Assembly: GCF_038002765.1 (NCBI RefSeq)
Contig: NZ_JBBODE010000001.1
Location: 1,798,001-1,862,000, forward strand
DNA: 64,000 nt
Direction: 5' to 3'
DNA from: Peribacillus sp. FSL H8-0477
Lineage (GTDB): Bacteria; Bacillota; Bacilli; Bacillales; DSM-1321
Shown: piece after piece, positions 1-8,372 of the stretch
Layout of the letters: every line of letters begins with the position of its first letter
How positions within the stretch are numbered: the first letter of the stretch is position 1
The notes under the pieces: generated by a model
Seen by the model: only the letters and a program-made list of their open reading frames with translations
Told to the model about the DNA's origin: nothing
Databases searched by the model: none
Position numbers and translations under genes: made by a program

Positions 1-1000
1 TACCAATTCCATTAAAGATAATGGTTGAATTGTCTTTTACAACACCGTGCTTCAAGATATACCCTTCAGAACGTAATCCGTAATGAATGATTTGAGTCGT
101 GAAGTTTTGTTTTTGTTCTCCACGGCCGACTACAACACTTTTTGTATCTCCGAATGAACCATCGCCCATAAGGTAAGTCGTGTTATCAGAAATAGTATGG
201 CCATCATTCATCAGACCTAGTGCCCACTCAATACGTGCATCACGGCCAGCTACACCACGGCGGTTTACATAAGTCGTAAAACCAGCTGATAATGTATCAA
301 CAGCTCCAAAAGCAACATGAGCATTTGCATTAGCGATAACTTCAGTAATAATGTTTGCAACACCTTGATTAGAATCTACAGTTGAAATGTAGTTTTCTAC
401 ATACGTTACATTACTATTATCTTCAGCAACAATTAATACATGGTTGAAGAGTGTTGTATCCGGGTTATCTTGAATGAAGATCGCTTGGATCGGCTGTTTC
501 ACTTCAACATTTTTTGGAACATAAAGGAACGCTCCACCATTTACTAAAGCTGCATGAAGGGCTGCTAGACGATGTTCGTCAGCCTTAACACCAGATTTCA
601 TGAAATACTTTTCAACTAATTCACTGTGTTCACGGGCAGCTGTAAATAAATCCGTAAAAATGACACCTTGAGCTTTTAATTCTTCAGAAAGACTGAAGAA
701 TGCAGGCGTATTATTACGTTGAATATATAAATTGTTATTTTCTTCTAAATTAATAAGTGGTTTTACCGCTTCAGGAAGCTCGTCAAAGGAAGCGTATGCT
801 TCACTTTTCACTACATGCGAACTAAAGTTAGTGAAATTCCAATTATCGATCTTCGTTTTATCAGGCTTAGGCATTGGAATAGCATCAAGTCCATCAAATG
901 CTTGAATACGTTGCTCAGTAAGCCAAGCCGGTTCATTATTTTGTTGTGAGTAAGTGTTGATGTACTCTTTTTCAACTGATAGTTTTGTTACGGTAGTCAT
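1..1000 (-). CDS. sufD: SufD, Fe-S cluster assembly scaffold protein (3' end cut by window)
   Basis: This is the N-terminal 333 residues of SufD, a beta-helix protein that forms the SufBCD scaffold complex with the ATPase SufC in the cytoplasm and helps build Fe-S clusters. The reading frame is open from an ATG at 1000 to the window edge, so the C-terminus lies outside. The ATG follows an AGGAGG ribosome binding site. It starts 15 bases after the sufC stop, which matches the sufC-sufD order of the Bacillus sufCDSUB operon. The visible repeats of short beta-type segments such as VEVKQPIQAIFIQDN and the conserved GRDARIEW stretch are typical of SufB/SufD. The identification rests on recalled family sequence and on synteny. 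Confidence 0.93.
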   Translation of the reverse strand, partial: MTTVTKLSVEKEYINTYSQQNNEPAWLTEQRIQAFDGLDAIPMPKPDKTKIDNWNFTNFSSHVVKSEAYASFDELPEAVKPLINLEENNNLYIQRNNTPAFFSLSEELKAQGVIFTDLFTAAREHSELVEKYFMKSGVKADEHRLAALHAALVNGGAFLYVPKNVEVKQPIQAIFIQDNPDTTLFNHVLIVAEDNSNVTYVENYISTVDSNQGVANIITEVIANANAHVAFGAVDTLSAGFTTYVNRRGVAGRDARIEWALGLMNDGHTISDNTTYLMGDGSFGDTKSVVVGRGEQKQNFTTQIIHYGLRSEGYILKHGVVKDNSTIIFNGIG

Positions 1001-1015
1001 GGCAAATCCTCCTAC

Positions 1016-1801
1016 TTACGCTTCTTGGCCAACAGTTTCGTCTTCGATGCCCAGTTCTTGTTTAATCCAGTCATATCCTTCAGATTCTAAGCGTGCAGCA
1101 AGCTCAGGACCGCCAGATTTAACGACACGTCCTTGCATCATTACGTGTACGAAATCAGGAGTTATATAATTTAACAGACGTTGGTAATGTGTAATGATTA
1201 AGCAGCCGAAATCTTCTCCGCGCATTTCATTTATGCCTTTTGAAACGACTTTAAGTGCATCAATATCCAGACCAGAGTCAATTTCATCAAGAATAGCGAT
1301 TTTAGGTTGAATCATCATTAATTGAAGAATCTCGTTACGTTTTTTCTCTCCGCCTGAGAATCCTTCATTAAGATAACGTTGTGACATATCTTCAGACATT
1401 TCAAGGAATTCCATTTGTTTATCCATTTGGCGGATAAATTTCATTAATGAAATTTCGTCGCCTTCTTCACGACGTGCGTTAATAGCAGAACGAAGGAATT
1501 CAGCATTTGTAACACCGCTGATTTCACTTGGATATTGCATAGCAAGGAATAACCCTACACGTGCACGTTCATCTACTTCCATATCCAATACATCTTCGCC
1601 GTCAAACGAAATACTTCCGCTTGTTACTTCATATTTGGGATGGCCCATAATTGCGGCAGAAAGTGTTGATTTACCTGTACCATTTGGTCCCATGATTGCG
1701 TGGATTTCTCCACCTTTTACTTCAAGGTTTACACCTTTTAAAATTTCTTTGCCCTCGATAGAGACATGAAGATCCTTAATTGTTAAAGTTGAAGCTGACA
1801 T
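1016..1801 (-). CDS. sufC: SufC, Fe-S assembly ATPase
   Basis: SufC (261 aa) is the ABC-type ATPase of the SUF system; it has no membrane partner and powers the SufBCD scaffold. Visible motifs are Walker A GPNGTGKST near residue 40, the ABC signature FSGGEKKR near residue 150, Walker B KIAILDEIDSGLD just after it, and the switch His in IITHYQR. The length matches the family. It is the first gene of the suf operon here, with sufD 15 bases downstream, as in B. subtilis. A 740-bp leader region precedes it and contains a possible dyad and a long-loop terminator. The start ATG is preceded by a GGAGGT-like site. Confidence 0.96.
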   Translation of the reverse strand: MSASTLTIKDLHVSIEGKEILKGVNLEVKGGEIHAIMGPNGTGKSTLSAAIMGHPKYEVTSGSISFDGEDVLDMEVDERARVGLFLAMQYPSEISGVTNAEFLRSAINARREEGDEISLMKFIRQMDKQMEFLEMSEDMSQRYLNEGFSGGEKKRNEILQLMMIQPKIAILDEIDSGLDIDALKVVSKGINEMRGEDFGCLIITHYQRLLNYITPDFVHVMMQGRVVKSGGPELAARLESEGYDWIKQELGIEDETVGQEA

Positions 1802-1865
1802 ATGAATACCTCCGTGATCTATATTCCTATTTTATAGCCAAAAGCTATTTTCTCTCTTTATAAAA

Positions 1866-1890
1866 GTAATTCTCACTTTATTCTCATTAC
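1866..1890. promoter_or_regulatory. Imperfect dyad / direct repeat upstream of sufC
   Basis: On the minus strand this stretch begins GTAAT and ends ATTAC, with two TGAGAAT copies 11 bases apart inside. It lies 65-90 bases upstream of the sufC start, so it could overlap the suf promoter. I cannot match it confidently to a known Fur, PerR or other consensus. The assignment as a regulatory site is inference. Confidence 0.2.
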
Positions 1891-2052
1891 AATTTTATAA
1901 CAAATCAAATCTGTAAGCAACCATTACGATGTACTTTCTACTACGGTGATAGTATTAACCTTAGATCCTTTACACATAATGTGTCCATAAAGTCGATGTT
2001 TCTTCCGTTAAACCCACATTTAACTGGTTGTAAGAAGAACTTATCCAGCAAT

Positions 2053-2161
2053 AAAAAAAACTGCCTTTTTGGCCAGATAAATGCTACCGAATCGAAGAAG
2101 GCAGCAATCCTACGCTTATCCTTCACCCATTAGGCATATTATCTTCCATTAAAGGCAGTTT
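2053..2161 (-). terminator. Long-loop terminator with alternative inner stem
   Basis: A perfect 11-bp inverted repeat (AAACTGCCTTT / AAAGGCAGTTT) spans 2058-2161 with an 82-nt interior, and on the minus strand the 3' arm runs into a tract of eight T. The interior holds a second CTGCCTT copy (2099-2105 region) that could pair with the same 3' arm, and a small hairpin (GCTGCC/GGTAGC). It either ends the small reading frame at 2182-2334 or acts as an attenuator-like leader for sufC. Confidence 0.4.
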
Positions 2162-2181
2162 CATTTGATTTATTATTTATA

Positions 2182-2334
2182 TTAGGAATGAAGTTTCCTG
2201 CGAAGTTCATTAACGATCATATTGCTTGCTTCATAATCTCTCTCTCTTTGTTTTTCGACTTGGATCCGGACATCTAACCTCCTGCCGTACTCACTATAGC
2301 CTACGCCATGTGATTGTTGCATCGCCTTTTCCAT
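2182..2334 (-). CDS. Small charged 50-aa ORF, possibly a gene remnant
   Basis: A 50-residue frame rich in Arg, Glu and Lys, ending NELRRKLHS, reads like a short amphipathic helical protein. It begins MEKAMQQSHG, but no clear ribosome binding site precedes the ATG. The frame stays open for about 13 codons further upstream without another ATG, so this may be the tail of a decayed gene. It is followed 21 bases later by the terminator-like inverted repeat. I do not recognise the family. It is not in the B. subtilis yurZ-sufC gap as I remember it. Codon use looks compatible with coding, but the call is weak. Confidence 0.28.
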   Translation of the reverse strand: MEKAMQQSHGVGYSEYGRRLDVRIQVEKQRERDYEASNMIVNELRRKLHS

Positions 2335-2480
2335 TTCGCTGGTTACGTTAAAATCTAGAGAGTTGATAATGAATCAATCCTTTCTGGTTTTGTAGTTCTA
2401 ATTTTATCATGTTTCTAAAAGATTACTCAAAGGTCATATACCCGCCCTACCATTCACTAAACATGATATAACTTAATAAC

Positions 2481-2527
2481 AGCCAGCATATAAGGTATAG
2501 ATGAAAAATACCTCCTAATCGCTGGCT
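2481..2527 (-). terminator. Two-part hairpin downstream of yurZ
   Basis: AGCCAGC at 2481 pairs with GCTGGCT at 2521, and inside it AGGTAT pairs with ATACCT. The structure lies 17 bases past the yurZ stop. There is no strong T run after it on the minus strand, so its action as an intrinsic terminator is uncertain. Confidence 0.4.
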
Positions 2528-2543
2528 CTTAAGCAGTAAGTGT

Positions 2544-2900
2544 TCACCGTAATAAATCGTCCAATGCTTCCTGAACAAGCGTAACTCCCTGACTAAGTGC
2601 AGCTCCGCCTCCAAATGCACCAGTTACTCCAACAGCTTCCATAATTTCCGTTTCGGATGCTCCATTATCAATACAACCCTTTAAATGATAAATAATACAA
2701 TATTCATCCTGTGCGTACAGACTGATTCCTAAAGCTATTAATTGTTTTCCCTTTTGAGTAATTTGGCCTTCCTTGAAACAGGCTTTCGCAAAATCATTGT
2801 AAGGACCTGCGATTTCTGGCATCTTTTGTGTAAAAACACCCATTCCATGTTTGAATTCATATAGGGCTTCTTCAGTCGGATTAACAGGTTCGCTTGTCAT
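2544..2900 (-). CDS. yurZ: YurZ-like AhpD/carboxymuconolactone decarboxylase family protein
   Basis: This 118-residue protein belongs to the carboxymuconolactone decarboxylase/AhpD fold family, small all-helical cytoplasmic proteins that often have redox roles. The family signature is visible as DEYCIIYHLKGCIDNGAS followed by EIMEAV, which contains the conserved Cys and His and the GAS turn. I chose the ATG at 2900 because AAGGAG lies nine bases before it; an ATG 21 bases further upstream is in frame but worse placed. Its place between sufC and metQ is the same as yurZ of B. subtilis. The biochemical function is not known to me. Confidence 0.82.
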   Translation of the reverse strand: MTSEPVNPTEEALYEFKHGMGVFTQKMPEIAGPYNDFAKACFKEGQITQKGKQLIALGISLYAQDEYCIIYHLKGCIDNGASETEIMEAVGVTGAFGGGAALSQGVTLVQEALDDLLR

Positions 2901-3087
2901 TAGTAACATCTCCTTATACATCTTTTTTCTCTAGTATGGTCAGATGCTCAAGTGATATACCAACAACAAGAGGCTGTTCCGAGTTGGGTACGGGCAATAG
3001 ATGGGTTAACTTACCTTATTCCATCATGCGTGCCGAAGATTAATGACCCTTTTTAAAATTTTAGCAAGAATTATTGTAGGCAGTAAA

Positions 3088-3352
3088 TTGATAACGGTCT
3101 AATTGGACTGGTTATCGGTCTTCCGGCCATGTTTATCGGTCTAACTGGAGGTTGTATCAGTCTAACTAGGTTTTATCAGTCTACTTCATGGTTGTATCTG
3201 TTTATCTTGACTGGTTATCGGTCTGCCAGACACGTTTATCGGTCTAACTGGAGGTTGTATCAGTCTAACTAGATTTTATTGGTCTACTTCATGGTTGTAT
3301 CTGTCTATCTTGACTGGTTATCGGTCTGCCAGACACGTTTATCGGTCTAACT
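3088..3352. repeat. Array A: 21-bp-phased intergenic repeat, core ATCGGTCT
   Basis: GTCT-type cores occur at 3097, 3118, 3139, 3160, 3179, 3200, 3221, 3242, 3263, 3282, 3303, 3324 and 3345. The steps are all 21 bp except two of 19 bp. The typical unit is TTATCGGTCT followed by about 11 variable bases. Units 3-7 and 8-12 form a near-identical 103-bp higher-order repeat. The array sits between the metQ terminator and yurZ. Bases 2943-3056 just upstream hold nothing I can identify. Confidence 0.9.
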
Positions 3353-3457
3353 CCTGTATAGCCTTTATTCAACCAATCTGCGCTGGAAGGCTCTAAAGTA
3401 GCGACCGAGGAGACAGTTCAGATTTTGAAAACCATCTCTCCCTCTACAATTTTTCGC

Positions 3458-3489
3458 AAAAAAAAGACTGTCGCAGTTCTCGACAGCCT
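3458..3489 (-). terminator. Terminator of metN-metP-metQ
   Basis: On the minus strand a GGCTGTCG...CGACAGTC stem with a short loop is followed by a run of T, starting 13 bases past the metQ stop. Confidence 0.85.
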
Positions 3490-3501
3490 CAACTCATCTA
3501 T

Positions 3502-4326
3502 TTATTCAGAAACAGGTACAACCGCACCTTCATATTCTTTTAAAATGAAATCTTGAATTTCTTTCGAATGCAATACTTCTACTAGTGCTTTAATCGCTTT
3601 GCTGTCTTCATCGCCTTTTCTTACGGCAATCACATTCACATATGGTGAATTTTCATCTTCGATAGCAATGGAATCTTTAAGGGGATTTAAGTCTGCATCA
3701 ATTGCATAATTGGAATTGATCATAACCGCATCGCCTTCTTTATTATTATAAACCTGAGGTAATAATGCTGCTTCAATATCCGTTTTGAACGTAATTTTCT
3801 TTGGATTATCTGTAATATCTTTTACAGTAGCCGTCGTTTTATCGATGCCTTCTTTAAGTGTCAATAATCCTTGAGCTTCAAGCAATGATAACGCACGACC
3901 ATGATCAGCAACCGAGCTGCTCATAATAATTTCAGCGCCATTTGGAAGTTCGTCGAGAGACTTATACTTTTGTGAGTAAATTCCGATTGGCTCGATATGA
4001 ATACCGCCGGCATTTACAAAGTCATATCCATTTTCAGCAATTTGCGCTTCTAAATAAGGAATATGTTGAAAATAGTTTGCATCCAAGTCTTTTTGCTCTA
4101 ATGCTTTGTTCGGTAAAACATAATCCTGGAACGTTTCAATTTTCAGCTCGATTCCTTTTTCTTCAAGAAGAGGTTGAGCTTTTTCAAGTATTTCTGCATG
4201 GGGTACGTTTGAGGCACCCACCACTAATTCTACTGAATCTTTCCCGCCTTTTGAATCGTCATTACCGCAGGCAGCAAGCGCAAATGTTAAAACAAGAATT
4301 AAGGCAAAACTGACTATCTTTTTCAT
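3502..4326 (-). CDS. metQ: MetQ, methionine-binding lipoprotein of ABC importer
   Basis: MetQ (274 aa) is the extracellular substrate-binding lipoprotein of the MetNPQ methionine importer. The signal peptide ends in the lipobox LALAACGND, so Cys20 should be lipidated and anchor the protein to the outer face of the membrane. The mature part shows the NlpA/MetQ family pattern, including VGASNVPHAEIL, DANYFQHIPYLEAQI and the GIYSQKYKSLDELPNGA stretch. It is the last gene of the operon, 15 bases after metP, and is followed by a strong terminator. The operon is led by a SAM riboswitch, which agrees with methionine transport. Confidence 0.95.
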   Translation of the reverse strand: MKKIVSFALILVLTFALAACGNDDSKGGKDSVELVVGASNVPHAEILEKAQPLLEEKGIELKIETFQDYVLPNKALEQKDLDANYFQHIPYLEAQIAENGYDFVNAGGIHIEPIGIYSQKYKSLDELPNGAEIIMSSSVADHGRALSLLEAQGLLTLKEGIDKTTATVKDITDNPKKITFKTDIEAALLPQVYNNKEGDAVMINSNYAIDADLNPLKDSIAIEDENSPYVNVIAVRKGDEDSKAIKALVEVLHSKEIQDFILKEYEGAVVPVSE

Positions 4327-4341
4327 GAATTCATCTCCTAG

Positions 4342-5010
4342 TTATCGTTTGTCTAATTTCGTTGTGAAAAAGTCACCAATGATTTGAATAATAAATACAA
4401 TTAATAAAATGATAATCGTAGCAATTAGCGTCACATCATTTTGACCTCGCTGATAACCATCCAGATAAGCAAGGTTTCCGAGACCGCCTGCTCCAATTAC
4501 ACCAGCCATCGCTGTATATCCAACAAGTGCAATTGCAGTTACCGTGATACCGGATATAAGGGCTGGTAATGATTCCGGAATCAACACTTTCCAAATAATT
4601 GTATTGATTGTCGCCCCCATTGACCGTGAAGCTTCAATAACACCCTTGTCAATTTCACGTAATCCTATTTCGACCATCCTCGCATAAAAAGGAGCTGCAC
4701 CAATAATTAACGCAGGAAGAGCTGCATTTTCACCAATCATTGAACCCATAACTGCCCGGGTAAATGGAATGAGAAGGACAATTAAGATGATAAACGGAAT
4801 GGATCTGAATATATTTACAAATGCGCTAATGACCACATTAACAGGGCGATTTTCCCATATGTTTCCCTTTGACGTCAAAAATAACACTAGACCAAGGACA
4901 ATTCCCAATATGAAAGTTGCCACAATTGATATTCCTGTCATATAAAGTGTTTCATATGTTGCTTCCATCATTTCTTCCCAATCAACGTTAGGCAATAATT
5001 CTTCAATCAT
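4342..5010 (-). CDS. metP: MetP, methionine ABC importer permease
   Basis: This 222-residue integral membrane protein is the permease subunit of the methionine importer. Five or so hydrophobic segments are visible, and the EAA loop that contacts the ATPase is seen as EASRSMGATINTIIWKVLIPESLP near residue 140. The start ATG overlaps the end of metN by eight bases and follows GGAGGTGA, which suggests translational coupling. The length and motifs match MetI/MetP proteins. Genes on both sides (metN and metQ) complete the transporter. Confidence 0.95.
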   Translation of the reverse strand: MIEELLPNVDWEEMMEATYETLYMTGISIVATFILGIVLGLVLFLTSKGNIWENRPVNVVISAFVNIFRSIPFIILIVLLIPFTRAVMGSMIGENAALPALIIGAAPFYARMVEIGLREIDKGVIEASRSMGATINTIIWKVLIPESLPALISGITVTAIALVGYTAMAGVIGAGGLGNLAYLDGYQRGQNDVTLIATIIILLIVFIIQIIGDFFTTKLDKR

Positions 5011-6037
5011 GTGAAATCACCTCCACGCCAACCTGCTGCTCTTTGATATATTGTATGGCCTGGTCCATTTCTGCCTGCGCACCATCGATATGAATAAACA
5101 GCGTACCGTATGAACCATGTTGTGTTTGCGAAATTTTCCCTTGTACAATATTTACATCCAGCTTGAAAGAACGAACAAGCTGAGTAATTAAAGGACTCTC
5201 GGTCGATTCCCCGACAAATGTCAGCTGAATAACCCTGCCTTCTGGGAAACGTTCCAATAAATGCTCAATCGTTTCCTTCGTTTCTTCGGGCTCGGTTACT
5301 TGTTGAACAAATCTCTTCGTAATCGGTTGAGCAGGGTTACGGAATACATCTAGAACAAGGCCTTGTTCTACCACTTGCCCGCTTTCCATAACTGCAACAC
5401 GGTGACAAATCTTCCGAATGACATGCATTTCATGGGTAATTAAAACAATTGTCAATCCTAATCGTTTATTAATATCAACCAGAAGTTCTAGAATTGAATC
5501 AGTTGTCTGTGGGTCGAGGGCTGAAGTTGCCTCATCACAAAGAAGTACTTTAGGATTGTTCGCCAGCGCTCTAGCAATGCCAACTCTTTGCTTCTGCCCG
5601 CCGCTTAACTGAGAAGGATACGCGTCTTCTCTGCCTTCGAGACCGACCAGATTAATCAATTCATTTACTCTTTTTTTCGTTTCAGTTTTCGACACACCGG
5701 CAATTTCCAGAGGAAAAGCAATATTATCAGAAACCGTTCGAGACCAGAGCAGATTAAAATGTTGAAATATCATACTGATTTCTTGTCGAGCCTTTCTGAG
5801 CTCTGTCCCTTTAATTTTAGATATTTCCCGGCCTGCCACAATAACCGAGCCATCCGTTGGTGTTTCAAGACCATTTAACATCCGAATTAACGTGCTTTTT
5901 CCTGCTCCGCTATATCCAATGATTCCGAAAATTTCACCTTGATCTATCTTCATGCTGACATTATCGACAGCTTTTATTAATCCACCTTGGGCCAAGCCTG
6001 TACGAAAGGACTTACTTATTTGTGATAATGTTATCAA
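5003..6037 (-). CDS. metN: MetN, methionine ABC importer ATPase
   Basis: MetN (344 aa) is the cytoplasmic ATPase of the methionine importer. It shows Walker A GYSGAGKST, Q-loop FQHF, signature LSGGQKQR, Walker B VLLCDEATSALD and the switch ITHEM. The C-terminal 90 residues form the NIL/ACT-like domain that senses methionine in this family (region VIQLTFVGESTESPLITQL). I chose the TTG at 6037, which gives MITLSQISKSF and is preceded by AGAGGTGA at six bases; the ATG at 6058 has no such site. A SAM riboswitch and terminator lie directly upstream, so expression should fall when SAM is high. Confidence 0.94.
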   Translation of the reverse strand: MITLSQISKSFRTGLAQGGLIKAVDNVSMKIDQGEIFGIIGYSGAGKSTLIRMLNGLETPTDGSVIVAGREISKIKGTELRKARQEISMIFQHFNLLWSRTVSDNIAFPLEIAGVSKTETKKRVNELINLVGLEGREDAYPSQLSGGQKQRVGIARALANNPKVLLCDEATSALDPQTTDSILELLVDINKRLGLTIVLITHEMHVIRKICHRVAVMESGQVVEQGLVLDVFRNPAQPITKRFVQQVTEPEETKETIEHLLERFPEGRVIQLTFVGESTESPLITQLVRSFKLDVNIVQGKISQTQHGSYGTLFIHIDGAQAEMDQAIQYIKEQQVGVEVISHD

Positions 6038-6158
6038 TAATCTCACCTCTTTATTCAATACATTCTATGAACTTAGTAAACTTCCTCTCAAGAAAAGCCT
6101 TCACATATATCGTTTCTCATTTCACGCTAAACATGTATTAGAATTTCAATTAAGAAAC

Positions 6159-6188
6159 AAAAAAACCTTTCCGCAAGAGCAGAAAGGC
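6159..6188 (-). terminator. Riboswitch-controlled terminator before metN
   Basis: A CCTTTC...GAAAGG stem with a run of T on the minus strand follows the SAM aptamer. It is the expected expression platform: SAM binding should favour this hairpin. Confidence 0.85.
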
Positions 6189-6207
6189 AGGCTAAGAAAC
6201 TAACCGT

Positions 6208-6318
6208 CCTCTCATCTCCCAAAGCATAACTGCTTTGTGTGAATTGGCACCTTTCCAAGGTATTCCTTGTCGGTTGCCGGGCTTCAAAGGGCACATCCCT
6301 CAGCCTCTCTTGATAAGA
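6208..6318 (-). ncRNA. SAM-I (S-box) riboswitch of the metNPQ operon
   Basis: Reading the minus strand, the region begins CTTATCAAGAGAGGCTGAGG and continues with GCCCTTTGAAGCCCGGCAACC, the two best-conserved S-box blocks (the first contains the kink-turn, the second the J1/2-P3 core). It ends GAGAGGACGG and is followed by a terminator. The downstream genes import methionine, which fits the class. Confidence 0.96.
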
Positions 6319-6435
6319 GTAAAACGTATATGTGATTGAAGGTTTCCCCTCGTTTAAAGTCCATAATAATTATTACAAAATAATATCATGAATAAAGAGA
6401 TGGTGTCAATCAATAACATCTAGTGTCAGATGCTC

Positions 6436-7749
6436 TTAACTAGTTTTAATTGAAGTACTCGTAATTCCTGTTGCTTTTCCGATACCATCTTCGAGCGCCT
6501 CAATTAAATCTTCCACGTTTTCAATGCCAACCGATAGACGTACGAGATCCGCGCTGACCCCCGATTTTAGTAATTCCTTATCATTTAATTGTTGATGTGT
6601 TGTACTTGCAGGATGAATAATTAAACTCTTAGCATCGCCTACATTGGCAACATGTGACCATAGCTCGATGGAGTTAATCAATTTCGCTCCCGCATCGCGG
6701 CCGCCATTAATTCCAAAGATAACGATGGATCCTGCACCCTTTGGCAAATATTTATCAACCAGTTTTTTATCCGGATGATTTTCATTACCTGGATAGGTTA
6801 CCCAGCTGACAGCGGGATGATTTTCCAAATAGGTTACAATTTCTTTTGTATTGGCTAGATGCTCCTTCATTCTCACATGAAGCGTTTCTAAACCGAGCGT
6901 AAATTGGTACGCACTTTGTGCACTCAAAGTCGGACCAAAATCACGAAGCAATTGCACACGTGCCTTTGTTATGAATGCAGCAGGACCCGCTGCTTCACTG
7001 AAAACAATCCCTCCGTAGCTCGGATCCGGTTCCGTAAAGCCAGGGAAATTGGGTGAATTCCAGTCAAAGTTTCCACCATCAACAATAATACCGCCCAATG
7101 TCGTCCCATTACCAAGCAGCCATTTAGTTGCGGAATGGATCACAATATCAGCTCCGAATTCAATTGGCCGGCATAGATAAGGTGTTGCAAAGGTATTATC
7201 AATAATCAGCGGTATACCATTTTCATGAGCAATGTCAGCAATAGCTTCAATATCTAATACTGTTAAACTTGGATTACCAATGGTTTCTCCAAAAATAGCC
7301 TTAGTTTTCGGCGTAATTGCTTTTCTAAAGTTTTCTGGATCCTCAGGTGAAACAAAGTGAACTTTTATCCCATACTTCGGCAGCGTGTTGGCAAATAAGT
7401 TGTATGTTCCTCCATAAAGGGTTGAAGCTGCTACAATTTCGTCCCCAGCTCCAGCTAAATTGAGGATGGCTAGTGAAATAGCAGCCATTCCACTTGCAAC
7501 CGCAAGAGACCCAATCCCTCCTTCTAGCAGGGCAACCCTTTCCTCAAATACAGTAACAGTTGGATTATGAATCCTTGTATATATATAGCCTGCTTCCTTT
7601 AATCCAAATAAATTGGCTGCATGCTCTGTGTCTTTAAATAAATAGGCATTACTTTGATGAATAGGCAGGGAACGTGCTCCTGTTTCATCCGTCTGTAATC
7701 CCCCATGAATACTCACTGTTTCAAACCGATAACTTTTTTCTTCTGACAT
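6436..7749 (-). CDS. metY: O-acetylhomoserine sulfhydrylase (Cys/Met metabolism PLP enzyme)
   Basis: This 437-residue cytoplasmic enzyme belongs to the Cys/Met PLP-dependent family, most like O-acetylhomoserine aminocarboxypropyltransferase, which makes homocysteine from O-acetylhomoserine and sulfide. The PLP lysine lies in IVIHSATKWLLGNGTTLGG, and the family phrases ETVSIHGG, YTRIHNPT and ASGMAAISLAIL are present. The length (about 430) and the long C-terminal insert HPADKKLVDKYLPKG-like region favour this subgroup over cystathionine synthase. The ATG at 7749 follows GGGAGAGATGAG; the frame extends 25 codons upstream without a good site. It has its own SAM riboswitch and is monocistronic. 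The gene symbol is used in the general sense. Confidence 0.88.
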   Translation of the reverse strand: MSEEKSYRFETVSIHGGLQTDETGARSLPIHQSNAYLFKDTEHAANLFGLKEAGYIYTRIHNPTVTVFEERVALLEGGIGSLAVASGMAAISLAILNLAGAGDEIVAASTLYGGTYNLFANTLPKYGIKVHFVSPEDPENFRKAITPKTKAIFGETIGNPSLTVLDIEAIADIAHENGIPLIIDNTFATPYLCRPIEFGADIVIHSATKWLLGNGTTLGGIIVDGGNFDWNSPNFPGFTEPDPSYGGIVFSEAAGPAAFITKARVQLLRDFGPTLSAQSAYQFTLGLETLHVRMKEHLANTKEIVTYLENHPAVSWVTYPGNENHPDKKLVDKYLPKGAGSIVIFGINGGRDAGAKLINSIELWSHVANVGDAKSLIIHPASTTHQQLNDKELLKSGVSADLVRLSVGIENVEDLIEALEDGIGKATGITSTSIKTS

Positions 7750-7810
7750 CGTCTCATCTCTCCCTTTAATCTTATTCTTGATATATAAGCTTTCGAAGGA
7801 TTTGTAAGAA

Positions 7811-7846
7811 CAAAAAAACTTCATCTGGTTTAAGAAGAAGTTTTTT
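7811..7846 (-). terminator. Riboswitch-controlled terminator before metY
   Basis: An AAACTTC...GAAGTTT stem followed by T on the minus strand sits between the second SAM aptamer and the gene. Its 5' side follows directly after the aptamer's last helix. Confidence 0.85.
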
Positions 7847-7849
7847 AGG

Positions 7850-7960
7850 AACTCTCCTTATCTTCCAGAGCTTATACTCTGCTGGAATTAGCACCGTGTA
7901 TTAAAAACATACCGGTTGCCGGGTTTCAAAGGGCCAGTCCCTCCACCTCTCTTGATAAGA
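7850..7960 (-). ncRNA. SAM-I (S-box) riboswitch of metY
   Basis: On the minus strand the aptamer starts TTCTTATCAAGAGAGGTGG and contains GCCCTTTGAAACCCGGCAAC, the conserved S-box core, then closes with GATAAGGAGAG. It is a second, diverged copy of the class present before metN. Confidence 0.96.
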
Positions 7961-8372
7961 ACATATTTAATTATCAGATTATTATCTTGTAGGAAATATA
8001 TCACGAGCATAAGAGTACGTCAATATTAAATTCAGAATTTTCCACCTTTATAACCATTTTTAAATCTCCTCATACTCAAAAGTTCTTTTGACACCTGTAT
8101 AAAAGCATACTTTCCCCCTAAATACTTCGCCGATTTTACCATTACTCCTCACTAAGACCTTATTCGCTCTATTTGGTTATTCCTACCAATTGTTCATTTT
8201 CAGTTTTCAACGATTTTCAAGACAAAATATGACAAAGTTTTCTTTGATCCGTTCGCTATTATTAAACTAGCATCAGTGACCTGCATACTGTCCGACTATG
8301 CAAAGGGAGGGTAGCTGAATAAATAGAACGGACTCATTTTGTTCTTTGACATTCGAATAGGGGGAAGAAAAT
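7961..8372. other. Intergenic gap between metY leader and bpr
   Basis: This divergent gap of about 410 bp should contain the promoters for the metY leader and for bpr. I see no gene, repeat or structured RNA in it. A GGGGGAAG ribosome binding site for bpr lies at its end (8360-8367). Confidence 0.6.

Noticed and set aside
1941-2126. A 61-residue minus-strand frame before sufC
   Set aside because: It overlaps the long-loop terminator, lacks a ribosome site and resembles no family I know.
2943-3056. Open plus-strand stretch reading AVPSWVRAIDGLTYLIP
   Set aside because: It looks protein-like but has no start or ribosome site; it could be a relic, but I could not name a source.
3088-3352. CRISPR array
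   Set aside because: The conserved core is only 8-10 nt at a 21-bp period, spacers are not unique, and no cas gene is present. The same holds for arrays B and C.
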